Assembly (NCBI GenBank): GCA_001972305.1
Contig: BDDD01005171.1
Coordinates: 1-64,000 of the forward strand
Direction of reading: 5' to 3'
DNA length: 64,000 bases
DNA from: Cephalotus follicularis
Taxonomy: Eukaryota; Streptophyta; Magnoliopsida; Oxalidales; Cephalotaceae
Part shown: positions 55,448-64,000 of the stretch, piece after piece
How positions within the stretch are numbered: the first letter of the stretch is position 1
Layout of the letters: every line of letters starts with the position of its first letter
The notes under the pieces: model-generated
Databases searched by the model: none
What the model saw: only the letters and a program-made list of their open reading frames with translations
What the model was told of the DNA's origin: nothing
Translations under genes and position numbers: made by a program

Positions 55448-56647
55448 ATGGTACGAGCAAGGAATACCCCACAATGAAACAAACCAACTGAGGCTCGTGA
55501 AGGAGTGCGAACTAAGCCTACGGTTGAAGAGTTAGTTTGAAAGGTAGTTGCTCAGGAAATAGATCGACTGATTCATGCTATACAAAATAAAGGGCAAAGA
55601 CGCCAAGAGCAAGTCACGGCGGAAAATGCACCGGCTAATGTTCAGGTTGGTAGAGAAACTGGGGACCGGCCCGACACTCCTGCATATGTCTGGATTGAGC
55701 GATTCCAAAAGCAGAGGCCACAGTCATTTAGTTCGGCCCTCACACCTGTAGAGGCTGAACACTGGATTGCGCACATGGAGAAAATTTTCAATGTGTTAGG
55801 ATGTGATGACGATCAAAAGGTAAGGTTGGAAGCTTATAAATTAGAAGGAGCTGCTCAGAAATGGTGGCAAACTTTGAAGTTATCTAACGGAGGAGATTAC
55901 ATTGATGCCCTGACGTGGTTTGAATTCTATGAAGTTTTCTATCAGCAGTATTTCCCCACTGCTGACAAGGAAGCTTACGCAAGGGAGTTTGTTAACACTA
56001 CGCAGAAGGATGGTGAATCAGTCACTGAGTTTTTGGCCCGGTTCACTAGGTTAGCGGGTTTTGCTGTATCCGCGGTGGGGTCTGCATTGGAGCAAGCAGA
56101 GAAGTTCAAATGGAAATTGCAGTACCAGCTAAGGGGAAAACTGATAAACTCCAGGTTTGCTGATGTGGCAGAAGTAGCAAATGCTGCGAAGAATATTGAA
56201 TTGGAGAGGTTGGACTTTCAGGAAGCAAGACAAGAAAAGGAAAGGAAGCGGAATAGGAGTGATTTTCATGGGAAGAATTCTGAACAACAAGGTGAAGGCA
56301 AACAACATAAGAAGGATCATAATCAGAATAAGGATGGGGGAAACCCCGATGTTCAGATTTCCTTGTGTGATACGTGTGGGAAGCGACATCCGATTGGGAC
56401 ATGTTACAAGGCCACTGGGGCATGTTTTGCTTGTGGACAAAAGGGTCATCTCTTTAAGGATTTCCCAAATCCTCGTACGAGAAATAAAGGAGGAAATGGC
56501 AATGATGTGGAGCAACGTAATGTGGAAGGTAGAGTCTTCTCCTTAACGACGCATCAGGCTGCAAACGCCCCAGGTATTGTTTTGGTTTTGTTTTGTTTTG
56601 GTAACTGTAAGAAGTTTGACTTGTTGATAAGTCAACTTATTATGTGA
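55448..56647 (+). pseudogene. gag: R9 gag, nearly intact: two CGA-to-TGA type stops only
   Basis: 399 codons from ATG 55448 (MVRARN, compare MARTRN). From 55775 on, 290 codons are open: EKIFNVLGC, QKWWQTL, YFPTADKEAY, FTRLAGFAV, the KNIELERLDF helix, a Lys/Arg/Gln/Asn-rich linker, CDTCGKRHPIGTC and CFACGQKGHLFKDF, where the last knuckle Cys is Phe. The stops after NTPQ and EELV are TGA where the family has Arg. After GRVFSLTTHQAANAPG the family sequence stops and about 25 unrelated codons end in TGA. A working version could have packaged R9 RNA. Confidence 0.88.
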
Positions 56648-56750
56648 TAACTGCGTTATTTTGTTATGCATATTGAGTTGTCCTTCTGTTATTGATTCGG
56701 ATTGGTTTATGATTAGATTTCGGGGCGAAATCTTTATAAGGGGGTAAGGA
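56648..56750 (+). other. R9 gag-LTR junction and polypurine tract
   Basis: The short segment after gag holds TTTCGGGGCGAAATC and a purine tract AAGGGGGTAAGGA right before TGTAATACC. pol is absent, so gag end and tract are brought together. Confidence 0.85.
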
Positions 56751-59355
56751 TGTAATACCACGATTTTCATGTGCATATTTTTGGAATTTTAGTTTATTAT
56801 ATGGTTGGTCAATTTTAAATTGGGCTTTTATGTTTTAGGCTTAAAGACGTTAATTTTGGGCTGTTAAATATTGGTTACACTATGTACATGAATAAGTAAA
56901 ATTAATTGAATTATATTTGGTATAAACATAATATCAGTTATTATTATTATTTCGGCCTATTTTAATTTATGAGCTATATGATATTATAATTTTTGGGCTT
57001 TTATGACTTCGACTAAATAATACCATCTTTGGGCTTTTGATAAATTATTGGAATAGGGATTATGAGAAAGATAAAATTTATTGTTTTGTATTTTAAAATC
57101 AGTTTTTAAATTATTAATATGGCAAAGGTGTTTTAAACTAGAAATAAAATAAGAGTATTATGGCAAATTTTATTTTTTCCCTTATTTCTTCACTCCCTCT
57201 CCCTCTCCCGTACGTTTTGCTCCCTCTCCCTCACAAAACAGATTTCTTTCTCTTTCTCCCTAGCAATCCCGAAATTCTTGCCCTCTTTCCTTATAAAAAC
57301 AGATTTTGATTCTCTCTTTCCATAGCCTAGCCGAAAATTGCCTCATATTTTCTGTTTATGTACACAGTTGCTCATTGTTTCTGCCTCCACGATTTTGTTG
57401 AGCCTGGTAGCCAAATTTTCAAGGATTAGGAGCCTGTTTTGTTCTTCGTTGCTTCATTGAATCAGGTCTGATATCCTCTACTATTAAGGATTAGCACTGA
57501 ACTTTGGTTTTAACGATATCAAAATTGTTTGTATATAGGTTGCTAGTGAGTTTTAGTTTTGACTCCTGCCATGTTTATTCTGTTATGGTTTATAAGATTG
57601 TTAGTAAGTTCTGGGGAGGCTAATAATGGTAGTAAACAGGTTTTAAATTTAACAGTTAGTGTTTGACAGTAAATTGATCACATAGTTATGCAAATAATGA
57701 ATTGGAAAATTGTCTCTATAAAGCATGATCACCAATTGCATGAACTTTTTTATTCTAGGTGTTTAAATGCAAGTCTTAAGTCACATAAATCCTATGTAAG
57801 TGTTTAAGATCATCTGGTATGGTAATAATAGAAGTTTGACAGAAAATTGGATTGGAAACTGCAGTATTTTGCTGTTCTGTCGAGCAGAACAGTCGACTAT
57901 CCAGTTAAACAGTCGACTGTCAGGCTTTGAGTAGTCGACTGCCTTGTAAAACAGTCGACTGGTTGCCTTACACAGTCGACTGCACCTTTGTCACAGTCGA
58001 CTGGATTCATACCCAGTTTGAGTAGTCGGCTGCCTATGCCATACAGTCGACTGCCACCCTTTGAATAGTCGACTGGATTTTGTTACAGTCGGCTGGAATT
58101 GTCCAGTAATTTTTCTGGTTTCAAGTTTTGTTATCCGTTTGGTTTTGTAATGATTTGGAGTATGCTTTTGACACTGCTAAATTACTGTTTGATGATTGGA
58201 AGTGATTTTTGAATCCTTATATGTATGAAATTGCATCTCTTAGATTTTTGTGCTACGAGGGACAATTAGAAATTGTTGTTCAATTCGTAAAGTTATTTTT
58301 GTGATCGCCTAAGGTACGGATAACTCTTTCTTTGATACCCTCCTACTGTTTTTATAGTAAAAAGATAGTTTTACTTTCTAGATAACGTACGAATTTTTCG
58401 TTCCTTGATGTACTCTGATGATTTTATTAAAATAAATCAGTTATATGTTTTTGTGAAAATGTACGGATGCTTTCGTTCTTTGGCTATCTTCCCCTGATTT
58501 TATTAGAATACATTCAGTTTTACTTTATGAAATTAAATGTTCCTAACTTTATTTTTATGCTAAGATACGTTACGATATGAAATGATCATCTCTTTATAGT
58601 GGAAAATAAATGAGTTCATGTTATGTAATGATTTTGCTATGTCCAGAAAATGTTTAGAAAATGTGTCTACATATTTAAATTGTTTGTAGAAATAAAACAA
58701 CGTTTTTGAAATAAAGATATACATAGAGATATTTCCTACCTATGGAGGTACCATAGGCATGTCGTGGGCCTGGCACGGGGACATGACATTCCCGTAGCGG
58801 TGTGATTGGACTACGACGTCTCTCTATGTTTTGAATAAATCCCATGAGGTGGATTTATGGATCCGATATGTGTGATAGAGGCGTATGGGTATACTCTAGT
58901 TATATGTTATGTTAAGGATATGGATTCTGGGGATTGATTGTGTAGTGCCGTACACGTCCGTCCGTTTGGCATGTGGGCCTTGCAAACCCCTTGCACCTAT
59001 GCATATGTGTATGCACTTTGGATCTCGGTAATGAGATTATGGAATCGGATAAGTCTCTGTTTGTTGTTTTTCGTTTGAATGTGTTTTGGGATTTTGAACT
59101 TGGATCATGTTTTGAAATTGAATAACGCCTTGAAAATTTGCTTTTAGTTTATGACTTTGGATTATATTTAAGCTTTTGGTTTATGTTTAAGTTTTCATAT
59201 TATGAATAAAGTCTTAGACAATGATTTAGATTATGAATAAAATATGAGATAATAATCTGATAAAAAGGAATAAAATAAAGTTATTTTTCATGATAGGTTA
59301 TGTTTAGTCTTGGATTAGGAACCGTAACGACTCCCGCCGATCGGGGGGTGTTACA
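56751..59355 (+). repeat. R9 3' LTR (2605 bp)
   Basis: TGTAATACCACG to GGGGTGTTACA. Contains CT-rich and TATA-like (CCTTATAAAAAC, 57288) promoter-type sequence, the phased array 57891-58094, about three TACGGAT-type units (58314-58470), and the shared core 58735-58985. It lacks the 330-bp piece of the 5' copy. Beyond it R6 integrase resumes at VFDRDIRF. Confidence 0.9.
57891..58094. repeat. Phased AGTCGACT array in R9 LTR
   Basis: Sites at 57891, 57911, 57933, 57953, 57974, 57995, 58024, 58045, 58067 and 58087; steps 20, 22, 20, 21, 21, 29, 21, 22 and 20 bp. Eight are perfect AGTCGACT, two are AGTCGGCT. This is the inverse orientation of R1-R3, including the single long step. Confidence 0.9.
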
Positions 59356-60215
59356 GTTTTTGATCGAGATATCCGTTTCACATCATGCTTTTGGAAGAGT
59401 TTATAGAATGCTTTGGGAACAAGGCTGAATTTTAGTACGACATACCATCCGCAGACAGATGGGAATTCATAATGGACTAGTCAAATATTGGAAGACATGC
59501 TAAGAGCCTGTGTCATAGATTTTCAAGGGAGTTTGGAACAACATGTCACTTTGATTGAATTTCCGTACAACAATAGTTTCCAAGCAAGCATTCAGATGGC
59601 ACCTTTCAAAGCACTTTATGGACGGAGGTGTCAAACGCCGATATGTTGGGATGAAGTAGGAGAAAGAAAGATGTTGGGACCAGAAATGGTGCAAATAACT
59701 ACTGAGAAGTTGAAACTAATTCGGAAACGTCTCTTAACATCCCAAAGCAGACAGAAGAGCTATGCGGATAAAAGATGGAGAGAGCTACAGTTTGAAGTAG
59801 GCGATCATGTTTTTCATAAGGTATCGCCATGGAAAAGGGGTTATGAGATTTGGCAAGAAAGGAAAGCTCGGTCCTCGATACATTGGACCATTTGAGATTT
59901 TGGAAAGAATTGGAGAGGTTGCGTATAAACCTGCATTGCCACCAAATTTCTCTCACATTCACAATGTGTTCCATGTATCCTCACTCCGGAAGTATATACC
60001 CAAACCCTCTCATCTTCTAAGAACGGAACTGATACAAGTGCATGAAGGTTTGTCATACAACGAACAACCAGTGGAAATCTTAGACTATAAAGAACAAGTC
60101 CTACGGACTAAGACCATCCCGTTAGTAAAAGTTTTATAGAAAGACCACAGAGTTGAAGAAGCCACCTAGGAACTAGAGGTCACAATGAGACAAGAATACC
60201 TTCATCTTTTTAAGT
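59356..60215 (+). pseudogene. int: R6 integrase core end and chromodomain
   Basis: VFDRDIRF (second catalytic Asp), TTYHPQTDG, LEDMLRACVIDFQGS, EALYGRR-type motif, SQSRQKSYADKRW, GDHVFHKVSPWK, then a one-base shift near 59835, GPFEILERIGEVAYK, HNVFHVSSLRKYIP, and a chromodomain-like tail (IPLVKVL...EEAT-ELE, LHLFK). The Glu of the catalytic triad is lost with a stop (NS-WT). Trp codons became stops in the tail. Confidence 0.87.
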
Positions 60216-60250
60216 AGGATGTGTAACAAATTTTGAGGACAAATTTTTTG

Positions 60251-60264
60251 TAAGGAGGGTAGAA
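60251..60264 (+). other. R6 polypurine tract
   Basis: TAAGGAGGGTAGAA directly before TGTAATGAC. Confidence 0.85.
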
Positions 60265-60896
60265 TGTAATGACTAGAAATTTTGTTTGATAATGTTAAGG
60301 AGTATGTTCTTTTACTTGGTTTCTTGTTTGTATCATGTTTTATGTTGAAAATGTCGTTTACAGGGGATAAAGCATCAACAGTATAGTTTTAAGCGTCAGC
60401 GCTTAGCCTTAACCGTTGAACAGATGCTTCTAGCGTCAACTGACCAAGACAAAGTCACCTAAGCACCGACGGTTTATTAAAGCGGCGACGCTTTGAAGGT
60501 AAACCATCAACGCTTGGACCTCTGTCAACGCCGGTTAAAAACAGGGGGTTTTCAACTTGGACAAACTCCTCGAACCGATGATGTTTCAATTAAAGCGGCA
60601 ACGCTTCGATGAAACCGACGATGCTTAAATGTAAGGTTTGATGCTTTGAAGTCAAGCATTTGCAGTCGACTTGGATGAAGCCCGTGAGAGGCGACGCTTG
60701 GAAGTGAAGCTCCGACGCTTTGGTCTGCAGATCAGCTGCCAAACCAGACTTTTTGTCTTTTAGTGAGTAAATCAATATTAACGAGAGGACAAGTGTCCAA
60801 CAAGGGAGAGAGGAGACTAGATATTTTATGTTGGTATGCCAAGTGTCACAGTTTGATTGGGTTAATTATACACATGGGCAACCAAAGAGATGACTC

Positions 60897-60958
<62 letters not shown>

Positions 60959-62265
60959 CTTCTTCTCTAAGTAACATGGCTATATATGCATGCTTGTGAC
61001 TTGAATTCAGTTAGTTTAGCTGAGAAGAGAGTGACATCTGATGAGTTTGAAGAGGAGAATTCAGGAGGTGAAGGAGAAAAAGGAAATGTAAATCAAAGTA
61101 AGGAAAATCTAATACCCATTTTTACTAAAGTTTCCTTTGTTTAACTTCCAAATTATGTAGCAGATTGTTTTATTCATATCTTGTTCATTTCTAGATGAAA
61201 TTTTGAATGGTTTAATGTTTTGGAAACCTTAATATGTATTCTTTAACTGTTATGTTTCATGAATATCGAATTTCTACCGAATTCCTGATGAAAATTTATG
61301 TTTAATATTACTACCCATGTCCTGTTTTCATATAGAACCTGCAACTTAAAAAATTCATTGCAGCTTCGTTTCTCAATAGAATTTAATGATTTTTATCATT
61401 CTGGAATCGTTGAAGTTTCTACTTTAACTTTTATGCCTTATATTTTCTCTGAAAATGATTACTTCTATTCAAATGCAAATTTTAGAAATATTATGCAAAG
61501 TTGTTTTATGAATGCATTTGAGTTGATTACTCAAATGAAGAGAAAGGCTTTATGAATTGTGAAAGGTAATGAAATAAAATGAACCACTCTTGGATTACGA
61601 TCGAAGAGGGAATAATCTGAGAAGGATTAATGTTATGGAGAGAGATGCTCACAGACATTCATGTGATGTAAGGATAGTAATCAGGGAGTGCATAATGCCC
61701 CGGTGAAGCAGTGTTGAAAGGGTTCATTAAGTTTTTATAACCCCTAAGTTTATGAAATGCTCTGGTTATATGTTATAATTAGAAAATGAAATGTGATAAA
61801 GTATATTTACTGTGAAAACCTTATTGGGCTATTTAAGCTCATTCCTTGCAATGTTTTGTTTTCAAATAAAATGCTTTCAGGAAATGATTGAATGGAGAAT
61901 ACGAGCTTTAGAGAGAGCTCACAAGAAGAAGTTTTGAGAAAGAAAATGTGTTATGAAATAGTGTTTTCATAAATTGATTTTGGAATGTAATAAGATATTG
62001 TTTTTCCGCTGTGTAATATTCATGACAAATAATGCTTAAATGCAATAGTATATGTATGTGATGGTTTATGACATCTTTAGATAAGATGATGATATTTGAA
62101 GATTTAATTCAATGTGGAGTAATATGTTGAAAAGTAAGAGGATTTAATGGTATATGCTAGCATTAGGCAAGAGTACTAAAAGATGCAATGGTTCACCGCA
62201 CGTAACCCACCGACTCCTCGAGGTTCACTTTTGGAATTTAGCGGACTCGGATCGGGGGCATTACA
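60265..62265 (+). repeat. R6 3' LTR (2001 bp)
   Basis: Full partner of 35235-37192; ends GGGGGCATTACA. The main length change is the GA microsatellite at 60900-60956 (about 28 units against 12). The palindrome array lies near 60370-60720. Confidence 0.92.
60900..60956 (+). repeat. (GA)28 microsatellite in R6 3' LTR
   Basis: Uninterrupted GA run immediately before the TATA region. Confidence 0.93.
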
Positions 62266-62904
62266 CTGAGTGGTACTCAAACCTTATGGATTGTTTGACC
62301 CATGGATGATTATGGATGGACTTATGGAGTGTCTGCAGACCTATGTTCCTTTATGTGATTAGGACTAGCCAAGTATACCATCGCTTAGGGATGGTTGGTA
62401 TACTAACATTGTCCACAATTGGCATTCATGCATATCACATGTCATGCATATAACTGTATATTTATTGTTTACTTCATTGCATATAGTATTACCTACATAA
62501 TCATGTTTGGTTGACCCATTCTCGAAATGGGCACAACATTTTAGGGACGAGTGCTATTGCCGGCTCGATGTGAGATGGGACATGTTGCAGAGCAGGATAC
62601 CCATTGTAGTGCAGTTCCCTCTATCTACCTTGTTGTATAATATACTTGTGTATAAGACTTTTTTTAATTTAGTTTTGTTGACCTGCCAGCTTGTGCCAGT
62701 GCTTCAGATATATTAGGATGTTGTATATGTGGTAGGGCTCACATATGCAGGTGTTGAATGGTTTCTTTTGCAAGCATATTTATGTATTAAAGTTTTAAAT
62801 TTGCAGTGTAATGTGGGGTATGATGCTATGTATATGATGGATCGTATGGACAGACCTGCTAGGTGTCAGGTCTTGGGGTCGTCCTTGGGGTTCAAGGCGT
62901 GACA
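62266..62904 (+). repeat. R5 3' LTR, last part
   Basis: Resumes R5 after R6 (CTGAG at 62266-62270 is the duplication) and ends AAGGCGTGACA at 62904. With 33531-35234 it makes an LTR of about 2.34 kb. GGTGT at 62905-62909 would be the R5 target duplication; its partner is off-window. Confidence 0.7.
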
Positions 62905-62906
62905 GG

Positions 62907-63172
62907 TGTCTTCATAAGCCAGAAAACCTTGAAAACACTTCCTTACATTCTATTACTCAAACAGATGATGGTATTATTAAAATAGGATTTGGCAAAATAG
63001 TTAAAAATAATAACAATAACAATTCTCCTTCAACTTCTGATAATATACGCACAAAACTCAATTATTTAAACATTTATTGCCTTTTGAAGAAATAAGAAAC
63101 AATTCTCAACAACACCACTCACGTAGATCATATACTTCTAGTCGCTATTCTCATATCAGTAGTGATTCCTAG
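62907..63172 (+). pseudogene. Short decayed ORF at the base of the nest, unrecognised
   Basis: 62907-63095 is open for 62 codons (starting CLHKPENLENTSLH, with an Asn run near codon 38). A one-base shift near 63079 leads into a second frame ending at a TAG at 63170-63172 with a Ser/Arg/Tyr/His-rich tail (RRSYTSSRYSHISSDS). Codon-like composition and the joined frames suggest real former coding DNA into which R5 inserted. A TATATAAAT box follows at 63185. It could be a host exon or part of an endogenous pararetrovirus; no diagnostic motif decides. Confidence 0.35.
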
Positions 63173-63823
63173 TTGTTGTGGTTGTATATAAATGCTAGTC
63201 ACTTAGCGAGTTCTCGAACTCGCCTGATCCTTAGACTTGAGCGGCTACTCTCTATTGTATGGAGACAGTTATGCTTTGATCTCCACCGTACCCAGTTCTT
63301 GCATAGGGCTAGCAATTAGGTAGACTTTGGGTATGATCGAATCTATACGAATATAAGCGAGTGCGCAATAAGGGATTGTCACACATGAGCGAAGGTGATT
63401 GGCCCTATTATGGTCTGACTGTACTTAGGACTTATGAAATCCTTGGCAAGGTTGAGGTGGACTGGAAATTAGATTTCCAAAGAGTCTGCCAAAGGTCCTA
63501 CTAATAATCAGATATTTTATCCATTTAGGTATTACATAGGGTTGACACGTGTCCTTACCTAAGACCTTAATCGGGGCCAAGTATGACAAGGAATTATAGT
63601 ACATTCGAACTGACGAATTAAAAAGTCTCGCATTACGGCGGTGTGTAATAAATTATGAGAAAATAAATTGGATTAATTTTTCATCTGGACAATATTGGAT
63701 ATTAGTCTGGGAGCATTTAAACAGGTCTCGTACTATTTAGAATGGCTTAACCGAACCCTAGGGCTATTTCGGTAATTTATGAACACCACAAATTATAACC
63801 GAGATTTTAAAGGTTCCCTGGCC
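63173..63823. other. Unassigned region
   Basis: No ORF, LTR end or known repeat recognised. It has a TATATAAAT box at 63185-63193 and an inverted pair GCGAGTTC/GAACTCGC with a two-base gap at 63206-63223. Confidence 0.5.
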
Positions 63824-64000
63824 TGTAATGACCGCAAAATTTTGTTAGAGTTATTATGGAAATATGGTTGCTATTGTTCAAGGGACCGGCTAGGACATAT
63901 GCATTGACAGCCGATGAAGTGCAGAATCCCAATGAAGTGGTGACAGGTACTTTCCCAGTATGCTCCAAAGCTGCTTATATATTGTTTGATACAGGAGCGA
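63824..64000 (+). mobile_element. R10: deleted gypsy fragment, LTR start fused to protease
   Basis: 63824 begins TGTAATGACCGCAAAATTTTG, like the R6/R8 LTR start, for about 55 bp. At about 63880 it jumps to coding sequence RTYALTADEVQNPNEVVTGTFP and ILFDTGA, the R6-type gag-protease link with an intact DTG. The window ends inside protease. The missing LTR body, primer site and gag imply one large deletion. Confidence 0.75.

Larger units (their letters stand above)
54341..59355 (+). mobile_element. R9: gag-only element (TR-GAG type), 5' LTR truncated
   Basis: Truncated 5' LTR (54341-55276), primer site, gag, polypurine tract, 3' LTR (56751-59355). No protease, RT or integrase: gag ends shortly after the APG linker where R1-R3 continue into protease. 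The left edge is lost together with about 300 bp of R6 integrase, best explained by one deletion across the insertion edge. This matches the known TR-GAG class of non-autonomous elements. Confidence 0.88.
35235..62265 (+). mobile_element. R6: Ty3/gypsy element with extra ORF before gag
   Basis: 5' LTR 35235-37192, primer site, accessory ORF, gag with three zinc knuckles, protease, RT, RNase H, integrase-chromodomain, polypurine tract, 3' LTR 60265-62265. It is split by R8 within pol at 40142-53392 and by R9 within integrase at 54341-59355, so about 8.5 kb of its own sequence spans 27 kb. Confidence 0.9.
29557..62904 (+). mobile_element. R5: outermost Ty3/gypsy element of the nest (5' part off-window)
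   Basis: Holds C-terminal gag, protease, RT, RNase H, integrase-chromodomain, a polypurine tract and a 3' LTR split by R6 (33531-35234 and 62271-62904). Everything from base 1 to 29556 lies in its gag, through the R4 insertion, so it must be older than all of them. Its ORFs carry the most stops in the window, in agreement. Confidence 0.85.

Overview
This looks like heterochromatic nuclear DNA of a flowering plant, probably a eudicot. The reasons are Ty3/gypsy chromoviruses with a C-terminal chromodomain on integrase, primer sites matching the plant initiator-tRNA-Met 3' end (TGGTATCAGAG), LTRs of 2 to 3.4 kb, and deep nesting. No intact host gene, rRNA, tRNA or CRISPR array was recognised. 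Almost every base to 62904 belongs to a retrotransposon; the residue is unassigned. Elements are labelled here R1-R10, N1 and C1.

Nest layout. The outermost element is R5 (+), whose left part is off-window and whose right end is 62904. Its gag is cut by a minus-strand LTR, R4 (28744-29556), which is cut by R3 (minus, 22991-28743). R3's reverse transcriptase is cut by R2 (minus, 6221-22990). R2's 3' LTR is cut by R1 (minus, 1-6220), and its 5' LTR by the complete non-autonomous element N1 (+, 13580-21915, target duplication ACCAC). R3's LTR also holds a Copia-like solo LTR, C1 (26445-26987, target duplication ATATC). R5's own 3' LTR is cut by R6 (+, 35235-62265). R6 is cut by solo LTR R8 (minus, 40142-53392), which itself contains R7 (+, 40264-49816, target duplication CATTT) and a Tat/Ogre-like insert, and by the gag-only element R9 (+, 54341-59355). 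At the far right, R5 sits against a short decayed ORF (62907-63172), about 650 unassigned bases, and a deleted fragment of another gypsy element, R10.

Coding content is gag, protease, reverse transcriptase, RNase H and integrase-chromodomain, all broken by stops, frameshifts or deletions. Most new stops look like C-to-T changes at CAG or CGA, as expected of methylated DNA. N1 (no pol, 3.2-3.3 kb LTRs) and R9 (gag only) share an LTR core with the coding family R1-R3, so they could have been mobilised in trans by such elements.

Most unusual signals. (1) The LTRs of eight gypsy copies, plus one Copia-like solo LTR, carry arrays of short palindromes centred on TCGA at a repeated 20-22 bp spacing. 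The flanking bases are lineage-specific but the phase is shared. (2) The two LTRs of R7 differ by gain or loss of exactly 21-bp array units. (3) Several LTRs pair a TATA box with a strong splice donor, and an acceptor precedes the first ATG, predicting a leader intron that would remove the primer-binding site. (4) In R6 that acceptor opens a decayed extra ORF, upstream of gag, with a leucine zipper and an acidic tail.
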